Source: Silvibacterium acidisoli
GTDB lineage: Bacteria > Acidobacteriota > Terriglobia > Terriglobales > Acidobacteriaceae
DNA: 64,000 nucleotides
Assembly (NCBI GenBank): GCA_022870745.1
Contig: CP085323.1
Coordinates: 3,844,001 to 3,908,000 of the forward strand
Reading direction: 5' to 3'
Part shown: piece by piece, positions 52,543 through 60,723 of the stretch
Layout of the letters: the number at the start of each line of letters is the position of its first letter
Numbering within the stretch: position 1 is the first letter of the stretch
Program-made: the position numbers and the translations under genes
The notes under the pieces: model-generated
What the model was told of the DNA's origin: nothing
The model's input: only the letters and a program-made list of their open reading frames with translations
Databases searched by the model: none

Positions 52543-52905
52543 TCAGCCATGGTGGAAGTAGAAGAGGTTTCCGTCGAGATCGCTCACGGTGAACTGGCGT
52601 AACCCCCAGGGCTTTGTCTGGAGGGGATCGACGATGCGGGCGCCAGACGATTGCATCTCCCGGTATGTCGCCTCAATGTCTTTAGCGAAGATCCAGTGAA
52701 TGGCCGGGGCGAAGGGCTGCTTTGTCTTGCGGAGAAAGATGGCTACCTCTCCGCGCAGGACGGCACCGATTTCCTTGCCTGGATACAACCAGCCGATCTC
52801 GAAGCGCAGCGCGTCCCTGTAGTGCCGTTGCGCTCGTTCCACGTCAGCGACGGGTAACTCGGGAACGGGATATCCGATGGAAGTTGTTTTCCTGCTTGCG
52901 TCCAA
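52543..52905 (-). CDS. VOC-superfamily (glyoxalase/bleomycin-like) protein
   Basis: 120 aa from a TTG at 52905 that is preceded by GGGAGAG; the frame is open 22 codons earlier. Two beta-alpha-beta-beta-beta repeats: GYPVPELPVADVERAQRHYR and RFEIGWLYPGKEIGAVLRG, then APAIHWIFAKDIEATYREMQ and QFTVSDLDGNLFYFHHG. Substrate of the family ranges from lactoylglutathione to drugs, and cannot be named here; metal-binding His/Glu positions are present. Ends four bases from the GH95-like gene stop. Confidence 0.85.
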   Translation of the reverse strand: MDASRKTTSIGYPVPELPVADVERAQRHYRDALRFEIGWLYPGKEIGAVLRGEVAIFLRKTKQPFAPAIHWIFAKDIEATYREMQSSGARIVDPLQTKPWGLRQFTVSDLDGNLFYFHHG

Positions 52906-52979
52906 AGGGGCTCTCCCTTCTGCGAAAACGCCTGCGCTGTCTATTAACACACTCTCGCGCAGGATACGCAACAGTTGTT

Positions 52980-53375
52980 TCAGGCTGACTTCAGCCGGGC
53001 TTTTGCGCGATTCTTCATGGCGCGATCGACGTTCTGCTCGACGAATGAGGTAAGCACCTGCATGCGCTCGCCCAGCTCCCGGCCGAAGGGTGACAGGCTG
53101 TATTCAACCTTGGGCGGCTTGGTTTCATGCACCTTTCGTAGAACGAAGCCATCCTCTTCGAGGGTGCGGAGTGTTTGTGCGAGCATCTTTTCGCTGACTC
53201 CACCGATGCGGTAGGCCAGTTCGCTGAAGCGGTAGGTCTGTTCGAGCAGCAGTACGATCACGAGAGAGCCCCACCGCGAGGTCACGTGGTCGAGAATTTC
53301 GCGTGTTGGGCAATCTGCGGCGAAGAGGTTTCCCCTGGTAATGCGGATTGTCTTGGTGCTCTTTGGCCATGGCAT
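52980..53375 (-). CDS. HxlR-type redox-type regulator (QorR/YodB-like)
   Basis: 131 aa. Winged-helix of the HxlR family: CPTREILDHVTSRWGSLVIV, RFSELAYRIGGVSEKMLAQT, LRTLEEDGFVLRKV and VEYSLSPFGREL. A lone Cys near the N-terminus (Cys22 in AADCPTRE) matches the sensor Cys of redox- and quinone-responsive HxlR members such as QorR and YodB. Divergent from a QorB-type oxidoreductase with a long imperfect palindrome in between, so it probably represses it until oxidised or alkylated. Confidence 0.92.
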   Translation of the reverse strand: MPWPKSTKTIRITRGNLFAADCPTREILDHVTSRWGSLVIVLLLEQTYRFSELAYRIGGVSEKMLAQTLRTLEEDGFVLRKVHETKPPKVEYSLSPFGRELGERMQVLTSFVEQNVDRAMKNRAKARLKSA

Positions 53376-53393
53376 GAATAGAGCTTACCTCAA

Positions 53394-53424
53394 GGTACGT
53401 ACTTACGAAAAGTAAGCCCGTACC
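53394..53424. promoter_or_regulatory. Operator between HxlR and QorB genes
   Basis: GGTACGTACTTAC (53394-53406) and GTAAGCCCGTACC (53412-53424) are complementary at 11 of 13 positions around GAAAA. It lies 19 bases from the start of hxlR and 40 from qorB, so it should be the HxlR site. Confidence 0.75.
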
Positions 53425-53464
53425 GCTAGCATTACCTCAGTCGGCTATTGCCGGGGAGGAAGAG

Positions 53465-54319
53465 ATGATTGTTGTGACAGGAGCCACAGGGCTGCTTGGG
53501 AGGTTGGTGGTCGAGAACCTGCTCAGGAAAGGGTCGAAAGAAATTGTGGCCGCGGTTCGTACACCGGAGAAGGCGAAGGATCTTGCAGGGCGTGGTGTCG
53601 AGGTGCGGAAGGCGGACTACAACGACCCGGCATCGTTGAAATCGGCTTTTGCGGGAGCCAGTAAGCTGCTGCTGATTTCGAGCAGCGAGCTCGGTGACCG
53701 CGTGGCGCAGCATAAGGCGGTGATCGATGCGGCGAAGGCTGCGGGAGTCCGCTTCGTCGCCTATACCAGCATCCTGCATGCGGATACGTCTCCTTTGGAT
53801 CTGGCCAAGGAGCACCTGGCGACCGAGGAATATCTTCGTGCGAGCGGGCTGGCTTTCTCGATGCTTCGCAATGGGTGGTATTACGAGAACCAGACTGCGG
53901 CAATCGCTCCCTCACTCGAGCATGGCGTGTTTATTGGCGCTTCTGGTGAGGGAAGGTTCGCAGCGGCGACGCGTGCCGATTATGCCGAGGCTGCGGCAGT
54001 CGTCCTCTCAGGCGAGGGACATGAGAACACGGTCTACGAGCTTGGCGGGGATGAACCCTACAAGCGGGCGGAACTTGCTGCTGAAGCCGGCAGGCAAGTG
54101 GGGAAGGCGATTGGGTATCACGATCTCCCCGAGGCCGAGTACGAGAAGATTCTTGCCGGACTGTTGCCTCCTGCCGTGGCCCACATGATCGCAGATGCAG
54201 AGGACAAGGCGAGAGGCGGCGCGCTGGACGATGATTCCCACACGCTTAGCAGGCTGATCGGCAGGCCCACGGCCTCGCTGCGCGACGCCGTGGGTGAAGC
54301 ATTGAAAGCGCTGGCTTAA
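53465..54319 (+). CDS. QorB-type NmrA-fold quinone oxidoreductase
   Basis: 284 aa, atypical SDR. The Rossmann motif is IVVTGATGLLGRLVVENLL; AAVRTPEKAKDLAGRGVEVR, SSSELGDRVAQHKAVIDAAK, GVRFVAYTSILHADTSPLDL and NGWYYENQTAAIA follow QorB (NADPH:quinone oxidoreductase 2). It would reduce quinones with NADPH in the cytoplasm. Strong ribosome site (GGGGAGGAAGAG). Its divergent HxlR gene and the palindrome in between suggest induction by quinone or aldehyde stress. Its stop overlaps the stop of the PfkB gene by four bases, tail to tail. Confidence 0.9.
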   Translation: MIVVTGATGLLGRLVVENLLRKGSKEIVAAVRTPEKAKDLAGRGVEVRKADYNDPASLKSAFAGASKLLLISSSELGDRVAQHKAVIDAAKAAGVRFVAYTSILHADTSPLDLAKEHLATEEYLRASGLAFSMLRNGWYYENQTAAIAPSLEHGVFIGASGEGRFAAATRADYAEAAAVVLSGEGHENTVYELGGDEPYKRAELAAEAGRQVGKAIGYHDLPEAEYEKILAGLLPPAVAHMIADAEDKARGGALDDDSHTLSRLIGRPTASLRDAVGEALKALA

Positions 54320-55260
54320 CCTGCGTCGGTGAGGCCGTATCGCTTGTTGCTGGTCATGAGGCGTGTGATCTCATCGACGGTGCCGATACGGCCGCGCGCT
54401 CCGGCGCGGGTGCAGTTGAGTGCGGCGGCGGCGCAGGCATAGTCGAGCTGACGCTCGATGGGCCAGCCCTGCAGGTGTCCATAGACGAAGCCGGCATGGA
54501 AGAGATCGCCGGCTCCCGTGGTGTCAACGGTCGAGACCCGATAGGCAGGGCGCTGGATGGACAACTTGCCGTCCCAGGCGAGGATGCCGTCGAGGCCGAG
54601 CGTAACGCCGGCCAGGCGGCAGCGGAACTGGTCGTGGAGCATGGCCAGGGCTTTCTTCAGGTCAGGCTCCCCGGTCAAGGCTGTTGGAAATTCCCGGCTG
54701 GCGAGGGCGTAGTCCACGAGTGGCAGCAGCTCGTTGATGCCGGGGCGTATGACGTCGAGGTCGGCGATGACCGGTATACCTGCTTCGCGGGCCCAGTTGG
54801 CGGCGGTGATGGCGGCCGTGGTGTGGTATCCGTCAACGAGCAGTGCGCGGGCGGAGGTGATCCATTCGCGCTTCATGTCCTCGGGCTGCAGGGTGAGGCG
54901 GGCGTCGCGATGGCAGAGAACGGTGCGTTCGCCTGAGCCATCGACGAGAATGAGCGACTGAGGACTGGATGCGTCGTCGACGGTGACGATGTGGGTCTCG
55001 ACGCCGACGTCGTCGAAGGCGGCGCGGTGAAGGCGCGCCGCGTAGTCGTCGCCGAGGCGGCCGATGTAACGGGTGCGCAGCCCCCAGCGGCGGCAGGCGA
55101 TGACAGCGGTCGAGATCTCGCCGCCAAGTAGAACGCTGCGTTCGCTGTACTCCGTCTTGGAGCCGAGGGTGGGGAACGTTTCGAGGGGAATTACGGTATC
55201 CGTTGCGTTAAGACCGACACCGACCAGATCGACTTTAGTGACAGAAAGCTGCTTAGACAT
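54316..55260 (-). CDS. PfkB-family sugar/nucleoside kinase
   Basis: 314 aa from the ATG at 55260; a GTG one codon before is also possible. Ribokinase fold: first motif LLGGEISTAVIACRRWGLRTR, second VDTTGAGDLFHAGFVYGHLQ with the catalytic Asp in GAGD (about residue 256). DLDVIRPGINELLPLVDYALAS and SREFP mark the middle. It phosphorylates a sugar or nucleoside with ATP; the substrate cannot be named. Divergent from the deacetylase-like gene and near a sugar permease. Confidence 0.88.
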   Translation of the reverse strand: MSKQLSVTKVDLVGVGLNATDTVIPLETFPTLGSKTEYSERSVLLGGEISTAVIACRRWGLRTRYIGRLGDDYAARLHRAAFDDVGVETHIVTVDDASSPQSLILVDGSGERTVLCHRDARLTLQPEDMKREWITSARALLVDGYHTTAAITAANWAREAGIPVIADLDVIRPGINELLPLVDYALASREFPTALTGEPDLKKALAMLHDQFRCRLAGVTLGLDGILAWDGKLSIQRPAYRVSTVDTTGAGDLFHAGFVYGHLQGWPIERQLDYACAAAALNCTRAGARGRIGTVDEITRLMTSNKRYGLTDAG

Positions 55261-55631
55261 CACTGTCCATGCTAATCGCTGGGGAGGTTTGATGTAAGCG
55301 GGGCAGATAGCGCTCTGAATCGCCTGCGGCCTCGAGCTTGCTGGCGTTGCGATTTGCTTTCACGCGAACCTGCAGGCGGGATCGATCCGACGCCCATCTT
55401 CTGATCATGTAGCTGCTTCCATGCGCATAGCAGCAATTTGTTGTGCCCTGAAATTTCACAAAAGCAAAATTTAAGTCGCGTTGTCTTGTTCCGATCACAT
55501 GTTTGCGGTCGTGATTGCTTTGCATTCTGATCTGGAATAACCTCACCTTTCATCTCAACCTGTCGGCGGTGTTTGCCGATGGCCGGCCGCTCTGTGCACG
55601 ATTCGCGGCTCCTATCTACAAGGAGTGACCT
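55261..55631. other. 371-bp divergent gap before the deacetylase-like gene
   Basis: Lies between divergent genes (PfkB kinase and the 762-aa protein), so it holds both promoters. I see GATCAC-(12)-GTGATT at about 55494-55517 (inverted), and otherwise no strong structure. A minus-strand open frame crosses it but lacks a ribosome site and family signature. Confidence 0.5.
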
Positions 55632-57920
55632 GTGAGTTTTGCCGCCAGAGCCAGACGTGCCTTTTTTGTGCTTACCCTCGCCCTTGCAGCGGCAGTTTGT
55701 GTCTATGGCGGTGTGCGGCTTGTTCGCGACTTCGTCATCCATCCACGAATAGAGAGTGTTTATCCTCATGCGGGCGACGTAGGTGTCGATCTGAGAGTGC
55801 CGGTCAGACTGACCTTCAATAAGTCCATGTCGGCCAGGACGATTCTTCCGGCTACCCTGGCGTTGCAGGATGAGCATGGCGCGGCGGTTCCAGGCAGCGT
55901 CACTTACGACGATTCGACACATACGGCGCGTCTGTTGCCGGCGTCCGCGCTACAGCAGGGCTCAACTTACGAAGTGGCGGTCAGGAAAGGCATCCTTGAC
56001 CGTTACAATCGTCCGCTGGTCGAGGAGAAGAGATGGCGTTTCACGACCGGCATTGAGGCGGCGGGTTCGCCGGCCGAGGGACCGGGTGGGCCGATCCTTC
56101 TTGTCACGAGCAGGTCGAACGGTTTCAGCCAGTACTATGCGGAGATTCTTCGCAACGAAGGATTGAATGAGTTCGATGTGAAGGATCTAGCCGACGTCTC
56201 TTCGGCTGAACTTGCACAGCATGACATTGTGCTGCTCGGCGAGATGCCTGTTGATGACGATCACGTTCGCATGTTCATGGATTGGGTGCGGGGCGGTGGG
56301 AAGCTGATCACGATGCGGCCTGCGCAGAAGCTTGCCGAGGCGCTTGGATTGAGCCTGGCGGCTTCGGACAGCGATGGACCTGTTCAGCACAGCGGTTATT
56401 TGAAGATTGATGCGAAGGCTGCGGCGGGCTCGGGGCTTGTGCAACGGCCGATCCAGTTTCATGGCGATGCCGACCGGTTTGTGTCGGAAGATGCTACCGT
56501 GCTCGCCACGCTCTATAAAGATGGCAAGACGGCAACGCCTTATCCCGCGGTTCGCTCTTTGCACGTGGGAAGCGGCACGGCGATTGTGTTCAGCTATGAC
56601 CTGGCTAAGTCGGTCGTCTACACGCGGCAGGGCAATCCGGAGTGGTCGGGCGTGGAACGGGATGGGATAGCGCCGGTGCGATCCGATGACCTGTTTTACG
56701 GCGCGAGCGAGAAGGATCCGCAACCGGACTGGGTGGATACGGAGACGATTGCGATTCCGCAGGCTGACATGCAGCAGAGGCTGCTGGCGAATCTGATGAT
56801 TCTTTCGAGCGCAGGCAGGGAACCGCTTCCACATTTCTGGTATCTGCCGCGAGGCCTGAAGGCGGTGATCGTTATGACCGGCGACGATCATGGGCACGGA
56901 GGAACGATCGGGCGTTTTCGGCACTTTGCGCGTAAGAGCCCGGACGGCTGTTCGCTCGAGAACTGGGAGTGCATCCGCGCGACCTCGAACATTTTTGTGG
57001 GATCGATCTCTACCGAAGAAGCGGCGTATTTTGCGAAAGAGGGTTTCGAGATCGGCCTGCATGTCTTTACCGCCTGCACCGACTGGCCGACGAAGACGGT
57101 TCGAGGCAGCGATGGCGTTGACAGACGGCAGGTGGTTCGCGAGGCGGCGGACGCGCTCTATACCCAGCAGCTCCAGGGCTTTGCGGCGAAGTATCCTGGT
57201 GTGCCGGCGCCGGTGAGCAATCGAACCGATTGCATCACCTGGGGCGACTACGACACGCAGCCGCAGGTGGAGCTGAGCCACCAGATTCGCCTCGATACGA
57301 ACTACTATTACTGGCCTCCGAAATGGGTGAAAGACAAGCCCGGGCTTTTTACGGGATCGGCCATGCCGATGCGCTTCGCACGGCAGGACGGCAGGCTGAT
57401 CGATGTGTACCAGGCGACGACGCAGATGACGGATGAGTCAGGCCAGAGCTATCCGTACACGGTCGATACGCTGCTCGGGAATGCGCTGGGTAGCGAGGAA
57501 TACTTCGGTGTGCTCACGGCTAACATGCATAACGACCTGGTGAAGTCTCGAGGCGCGGACGCCATTCTTGCCTCTGCCGAGAAGCATCATGTGCCGGTGA
57601 TAACGGCCGCACAGTTACTGCAATGGCTGGATGGGCGGAATGCTTCGCGGTTCCGGAACCTGACGTGGTTGGGTAACAGGCTCTCCTTTTCGATCGAAGT
57701 GGGGATCGGAGGAAACGGTATCGAGGCGATGCTGCCTGTGCAATCGGCTGTGGGAGACCTGGCTTCCGTTTCTTTGAATGGGACGGCGGTGCAGTGGCAG
57801 AAGCGAAGCGTGGCCGGCATTGATTATGCTGTTTTCGCGGCTGCTCCGGGAACATTCTCGGCGAGTTATGGTCATTCGGTGGGGAATGCGGTTGCCAGCA
57901 GTGGAGCGGCTCCAAGATAA
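55632..57920 (+). CDS. Ig-like/GATase-like/deacetylase-like envelope protein
   Basis: 762 aa from a GTG with AAGGAG upstream. A signal anchor (residues 12-32), an SbsA-like Ig domain (about 38-140; YPHAGDVGVDLRVPVRLTFNK), a Rossmann/GATase1-type region (about 150-310; LLVTSRSNGFSQYYAEIL, HDIVLLGEMPVDDDHVRMF) and a C-terminal NodB-type barrel (about 405-645): VIVMTGDDHGHGG, FEIGLHVFTACTDWP, NRTDCITWGDYDTQP, TNYYYWPPKW and LTANMHNDL. A beta-sandwich ends it. Likely a periplasmic enzyme acting on a polysaccharide or glycolipid. Precedes the 34-aa peptide and a sugar permease. Confidence 0.8.
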   Translation: MSFAARARRAFFVLTLALAAAVCVYGGVRLVRDFVIHPRIESVYPHAGDVGVDLRVPVRLTFNKSMSARTILPATLALQDEHGAAVPGSVTYDDSTHTARLLPASALQQGSTYEVAVRKGILDRYNRPLVEEKRWRFTTGIEAAGSPAEGPGGPILLVTSRSNGFSQYYAEILRNEGLNEFDVKDLADVSSAELAQHDIVLLGEMPVDDDHVRMFMDWVRGGGKLITMRPAQKLAEALGLSLAASDSDGPVQHSGYLKIDAKAAAGSGLVQRPIQFHGDADRFVSEDATVLATLYKDGKTATPYPAVRSLHVGSGTAIVFSYDLAKSVVYTRQGNPEWSGVERDGIAPVRSDDLFYGASEKDPQPDWVDTETIAIPQADMQQRLLANLMILSSAGREPLPHFWYLPRGLKAVIVMTGDDHGHGGTIGRFRHFARKSPDGCSLENWECIRATSNIFVGSISTEEAAYFAKEGFEIGLHVFTACTDWPTKTVRGSDGVDRRQVVREAADALYTQQLQGFAAKYPGVPAPVSNRTDCITWGDYDTQPQVELSHQIRLDTNYYYWPPKWVKDKPGLFTGSAMPMRFARQDGRLIDVYQATTQMTDESGQSYPYTVDTLLGNALGSEEYFGVLTANMHNDLVKSRGADAILASAEKHHVPVITAAQLLQWLDGRNASRFRNLTWLGNRLSFSIEVGIGGNGIEAMLPVQSAVGDLASVSLNGTAVQWQKRSVAGIDYAVFAAAPGTFSASYGHSVGNAVASSGAAPR

Positions 57921-57969
57921 TCCGGACGACGCCGCTTTATACTTGTGGGTTGAGCCTGCGTTTTTCACT

Positions 57970-58074
57970 ATGAGTCGATCAAATATATTGAAGGCGATCT
58001 TCACCGATATACAGTTCTGGATTCCTGCCATTGTTCTGGTTTTTGGCATTGCGTTGCTCGTGGTCCTGCACTAG
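57970..58074 (+). CDS. 34-aa membrane peptide
   Basis: Starts at the ATG at 57970 and ends at the TAG at 58074. The product is MSRSNILKAIFTDIQFWIPA then IVLVFGIALLVVLH: one amphipathic start and one membrane helix that reaches the end. A similar peptide is common, in my recollection, in Acidobacteria, where it is often given misleading names. It lies 49 bases after the 762-aa protein and 30 before the permease, on the same strand, so it probably belongs to the same transcript. Ribosome site weak. Confidence 0.6.
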   Translation: MSRSNILKAIFTDIQFWIPAIVLVFGIALLVVLH

Positions 58075-58104
58075 ACCGCAGATCTAGAAGAAAAGGACCG
58101 AACG

Positions 58105-59403
58105 ATGGGAAGCAGTGTATCCCCGGTACAAAAAACGGGCCTCTCGCTGCACGCGCTGGGAGTGATCTGCGGACTTGCCGCAGGTGTGTGGCTGGGCGCG
58201 GCGGAGGCTCCGACGAAGCTGGTGACGGCGGGCCTGTCTCCCTTTGCGATTTCGTTGTGCATGGTGGCCGGTGTCTTCACGGCGCGCTGGACGTTTCCCA
58301 CGCTGCTGAAGGGGACCTCCTACGTGTTTGCCGACCTGAGGGCGAAGAAACACCTGATCGTGTGGGCGGTTCTCGCGGGCGGCTTGTGGGCGGTTGCGAA
58401 TACTCTTACCGTTTTTGCCATTCGCGATGTGGGGTTGGCGTCTGCCTTTCCTTTATGGAACACGAATGGACTCATCGGCCTGCTGTGGGCGAGGCTGCTG
58501 TTCCATGAGCTGAAAGGCGCGAACGCCAGGAATATTCTCAAGGTCGTTGCCGGCACGGTGCTGATCGTGGGAGCTGCGATCATGCTGGGCTTCAGCACAA
58601 TCCATGGGACATCTGCCATGCCGGGAACGTCGCCGCGCGCGGTGAAGGGACTCATCGCTGCGTTTGGGGCGAGCCTGATGTGGGGCACGATGTATGTGCC
58701 GTATCGCAAGGCTTATATCAGCGGCATGAATCCTCTGTCGTTTGTGACCGTGTTTACGATCGGCGAGCTGGGCACGATGTTCGCGTTGACGTTCTGCCTG
58801 GATGGCGGAACGCACTCCTCGGCCTTTCAGTTTGCGCATAGCCAGGCACTGCTGTTCTGGCTGTTCCTGGGCGGCTTTATCTGGGTGATCGGCGACCTGT
58901 TCCAGCAGTTTGCCACGAAGTATCTTGGCATTGGCCGCGGCATTCCGCTGTCGAATACCAACCAGTTGTGGGGACTTGCCTGGGGAGCGCTGGTTTTCGG
59001 CGAGTTGGCGTCGGCGGACTTTCGGCACAAGCTGCTGGTGCTGTCCGGATCGGTGCTGATGATCCTGGGCGCGCTGGCAATCAGTACGGCGGTGGCGTCT
59101 TCCCGTGAGCACCTCTCCAATAACGCCACGCTGGAGAGGGAATGCGACAGGTACGGGTTGAACTATCTTGAGGTTCTCGCGGCGCAGAGCGGAGAAGAGC
59201 CGGGGGATCGCAGCCAACGGCGCCGCTGGTGGGATGTGGCGATCGTGGCCGCGGCGACGGGAGTTTTTCTGTGGCTGGGGCTGCATGCGAAGGCTCCTCC
59301 CATCTTCATGAACCTGCGCTGGCTTGCGGTGCTCGGCGTGGTGATGCTTTTTGCGTTGGTTGGGGCTGGGTATAGTCTTTGGCGGCATACGAAGTTCAGT
59401 TAA
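58105..59403 (+). CDS. DMT-superfamily sugar permease (RhaT/GlcU-like)
   Basis: 432 aa with about ten membrane helices. Family blocks include GAAEAPTKLVTAGLSPFAIS, LAGGLWAVANTLTVFAIRDV, ASAFPLWNTNGLIGLLWARL and SNTNQLWGLAWGALVFGEL. It resembles the sugar-permease branch of the drug/metabolite superfamily (RhaT, GlcU, ureide-permease like), which moves sugars with H+. An insertion of about 50 mostly polar residues (about 340-390; LERECDRYGLNYLEVLAAQS) before the last two helices is unusual. Strong ribosome site (AAGGA). A terminator follows at 59547-59585. Confidence 0.85.
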   Translation: MGSSVSPVQKTGLSLHALGVICGLAAGVWLGAAEAPTKLVTAGLSPFAISLCMVAGVFTARWTFPTLLKGTSYVFADLRAKKHLIVWAVLAGGLWAVANTLTVFAIRDVGLASAFPLWNTNGLIGLLWARLLFHELKGANARNILKVVAGTVLIVGAAIMLGFSTIHGTSAMPGTSPRAVKGLIAAFGASLMWGTMYVPYRKAYISGMNPLSFVTVFTIGELGTMFALTFCLDGGTHSSAFQFAHSQALLFWLFLGGFIWVIGDLFQQFATKYLGIGRGIPLSNTNQLWGLAWGALVFGELASADFRHKLLVLSGSVLMILGALAISTAVASSREHLSNNATLERECDRYGLNYLEVLAAQSGEEPGDRSQRRRWWDVAIVAAATGVFLWLGLHAKAPPIFMNLRWLAVLGVVMLFALVGAGYSLWRHTKFS

Positions 59404-59472
59404 TTTGGCGGCTGAAGCCAGATACTGCTTGTATGTAGCGGGCCGCAGGGGCCATTCCTCTGCTGGAATTCC

Positions 59473-59507
59473 AGGTGCGGTCCCCTCACTTCGTTCGGGA
59501 TGACAAC
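59473..59507. repeat. Dispersed repeat, GTGCAGATCCCTCACT type
   Basis: AGGTGCGGTCCCCTCACTTC then GTTCGGGATGACAACC. One arm of the family seen in full at 26451-26554. Confidence 0.75.
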
Positions 59508-59546
59508 CTTGGGGGGCGGAACCACATTTTTCCGGTGAGAGAAAGG

Positions 59547-59585
59547 CTCCGCGGTGCTTTGGTTTCATGCGCCGCGGAGTTTTTC
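59547..59585 (+). terminator. Terminator after the sugar permease
   Basis: CTCCGCGG and CCGCGGAG pair around a long loop (17 bases), then TTTTTCTG. The loop is long but the tail is good. Confidence 0.75.
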
Positions 59586-59742
59586 TGTTTAGGCATCGGC
59601 TTTGTGGCGGGGTCGATGAAGACGGGTTATCCGAATTGGGCCGTGCAGGAAACACTTGCCGGATGTGATGCGGCTAGGGTCTCATGGCTGGTGTCTCCAG
59701 AGTGCGGAGACGCAGGTGAAATTACAGAAACATTTCTGCGAT

Positions 59743-59764
59743 TTGTATCCAAATTAGTCTACAA
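59743..59764. promoter_or_regulatory. Operator-like inverted repeat before the hydroxyproline operon
   Basis: TTGTA-(12)-TACAA, placed eight bases before the first ATG. GntR/FadR-type regulators, which control many hydroxyproline operons, use short sites of this kind, but no such regulator is in the window. Confidence 0.45.
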
Positions 59765-59772
59765 TTTTGTTT

Positions 59773-60723
59773 ATGCCTACAGGCCCTGTGACTGCGAGAG
59801 TCATCGACTCTCATACTGAAGGTGAGCCAACTCGTGTTGTCGTTGAAGGTGGTCCGGAGCTAGGCTCGGGCAGCTTCCAGGAACGGCTTGAGATCTTTCG
59901 CCGTGATTATGATGATTTCCGTGCCGGGGTGTGTTGCGAACCGCGTGGGTCGGAAGTCGTAGTGGGCGCGATGCTTTGCGCGCCTACGGATGCAAGTTGC
60001 GCGGCCGGCGTAATTTTTTTTAATGACGTGGGGTACCTGGGAATGTGCGGTCATGGCACGATCGGCGTTGTGCGGACGCTGGCTCACCTTGGCCGGATCG
60101 AGCCGGGAAGCCATCGCATCGAGACGCCGGTGGGCATTGTCGAAGCGGAACTGCTGCCGGATGGAGCGGTGCGCGTGCGCAATGTGGAGAGCTATCGCTA
60201 TCGCGCCGCAGTCTCAGTTGATGTGCCGGGCAATGGCACGCTGGTGGGCGATATCGCGTGGGGAGGGAACTGGTTCTTCCTGATCGGCGACCACAGCTAT
60301 GATCTTTCGCTTGAGAATCGCTACGAGCTGGTGCGTGCGACGCATGCGATCCGGCAGGCGCTTGCGCAGGCCGGGATTACCGGCAAGGATGGCGCGGTGA
60401 TCGACCACATTGAATTATTCGGCGAGCCGGTGCATGCGGAGAACTCGAGCCGCAACTTTGTGCTGTGTCCCGGTGCGTCGTTCGACCGCTCACCCTGTGG
60501 CACGGGAACGAGCGCGAAGATGGCGTGCCTGTATGCGGACGGCAAGCTCTCGGACGGCGATAAGTGGCGGCAGGAAGGCATCCTGGGAACACACTTTATC
60601 GGGACGATTGAAGCGCATGGGGAGTCGGTGTTGCCGACGATCGAGGGCCGCGCCTGGATCTCTGCGGAGTCGACTTTGATCTTCGATCCTAGTGACCCGT
60701 TCCGGGGTGGAATCGGTTTTTGA
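59773..60723 (+). CDS. 4-hydroxyproline 2-epimerase
   Basis: 316 aa of the proline-racemase family. Both catalytic cysteines are present: Cys92 in GMCGHGTIG and Cys242 in DRSPCGTGTSAK; loss of one would indicate a dehydratase. It converts trans-4-hydroxy-L-proline to cis-4-hydroxy-D-proline. ATG at 59773; the frame is open two codons earlier from a TTG. First gene of an operon in which each gene overlaps the next. The context of downstream genes fixes the substrate better than the sequence alone. Confidence 0.93.
   Translation: MPTGPVTARVIDSHTEGEPTRVVVEGGPELGSGSFQERLEIFRRDYDDFRAGVCCEPRGSEVVVGAMLCAPTDASCAAGVIFFNDVGYLGMCGHGTIGVVRTLAHLGRIEPGSHRIETPVGIVEAELLPDGAVRVRNVESYRYRAAVSVDVPGNGTLVGDIAWGGNWFFLIGDHSYDLSLENRYELVRATHAIRQALAQAGITGKDGAVIDHIELFGEPVHAENSSRNFVLCPGASFDRSPCGTGTSAKMACLYADGKLSDGDKWRQEGILGTHFIGTIEAHGESVLPTIEGRAWISAESTLIFDPSDPFRGGIGF

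Larger units (their letters stand above)
59404..59772. other. 369-bp gap before the hydroxyproline operon
   Basis: Contains a partial dispersed repeat (59473-59507), a terminator (59547-59585) that ends the permease transcript, and an operator-like inverted repeat (59743-59764) just before the operon. No gene is supported. Confidence 0.65.

Noticed and set aside
55272-55922. Open frame on the minus strand across the gap before the deacetylase-like gene
   Set aside because: It overlaps the start of the 762-aa gene, which has a strong ribosome site and signal anchor, and its product is basic and without motif.
59773-60723. trans-3-hydroxyproline dehydratase as the identity of the racemase-family gene
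   Set aside because: Both catalytic Cys are present (Cys92 and Cys242); the dehydratase lacks one of them.
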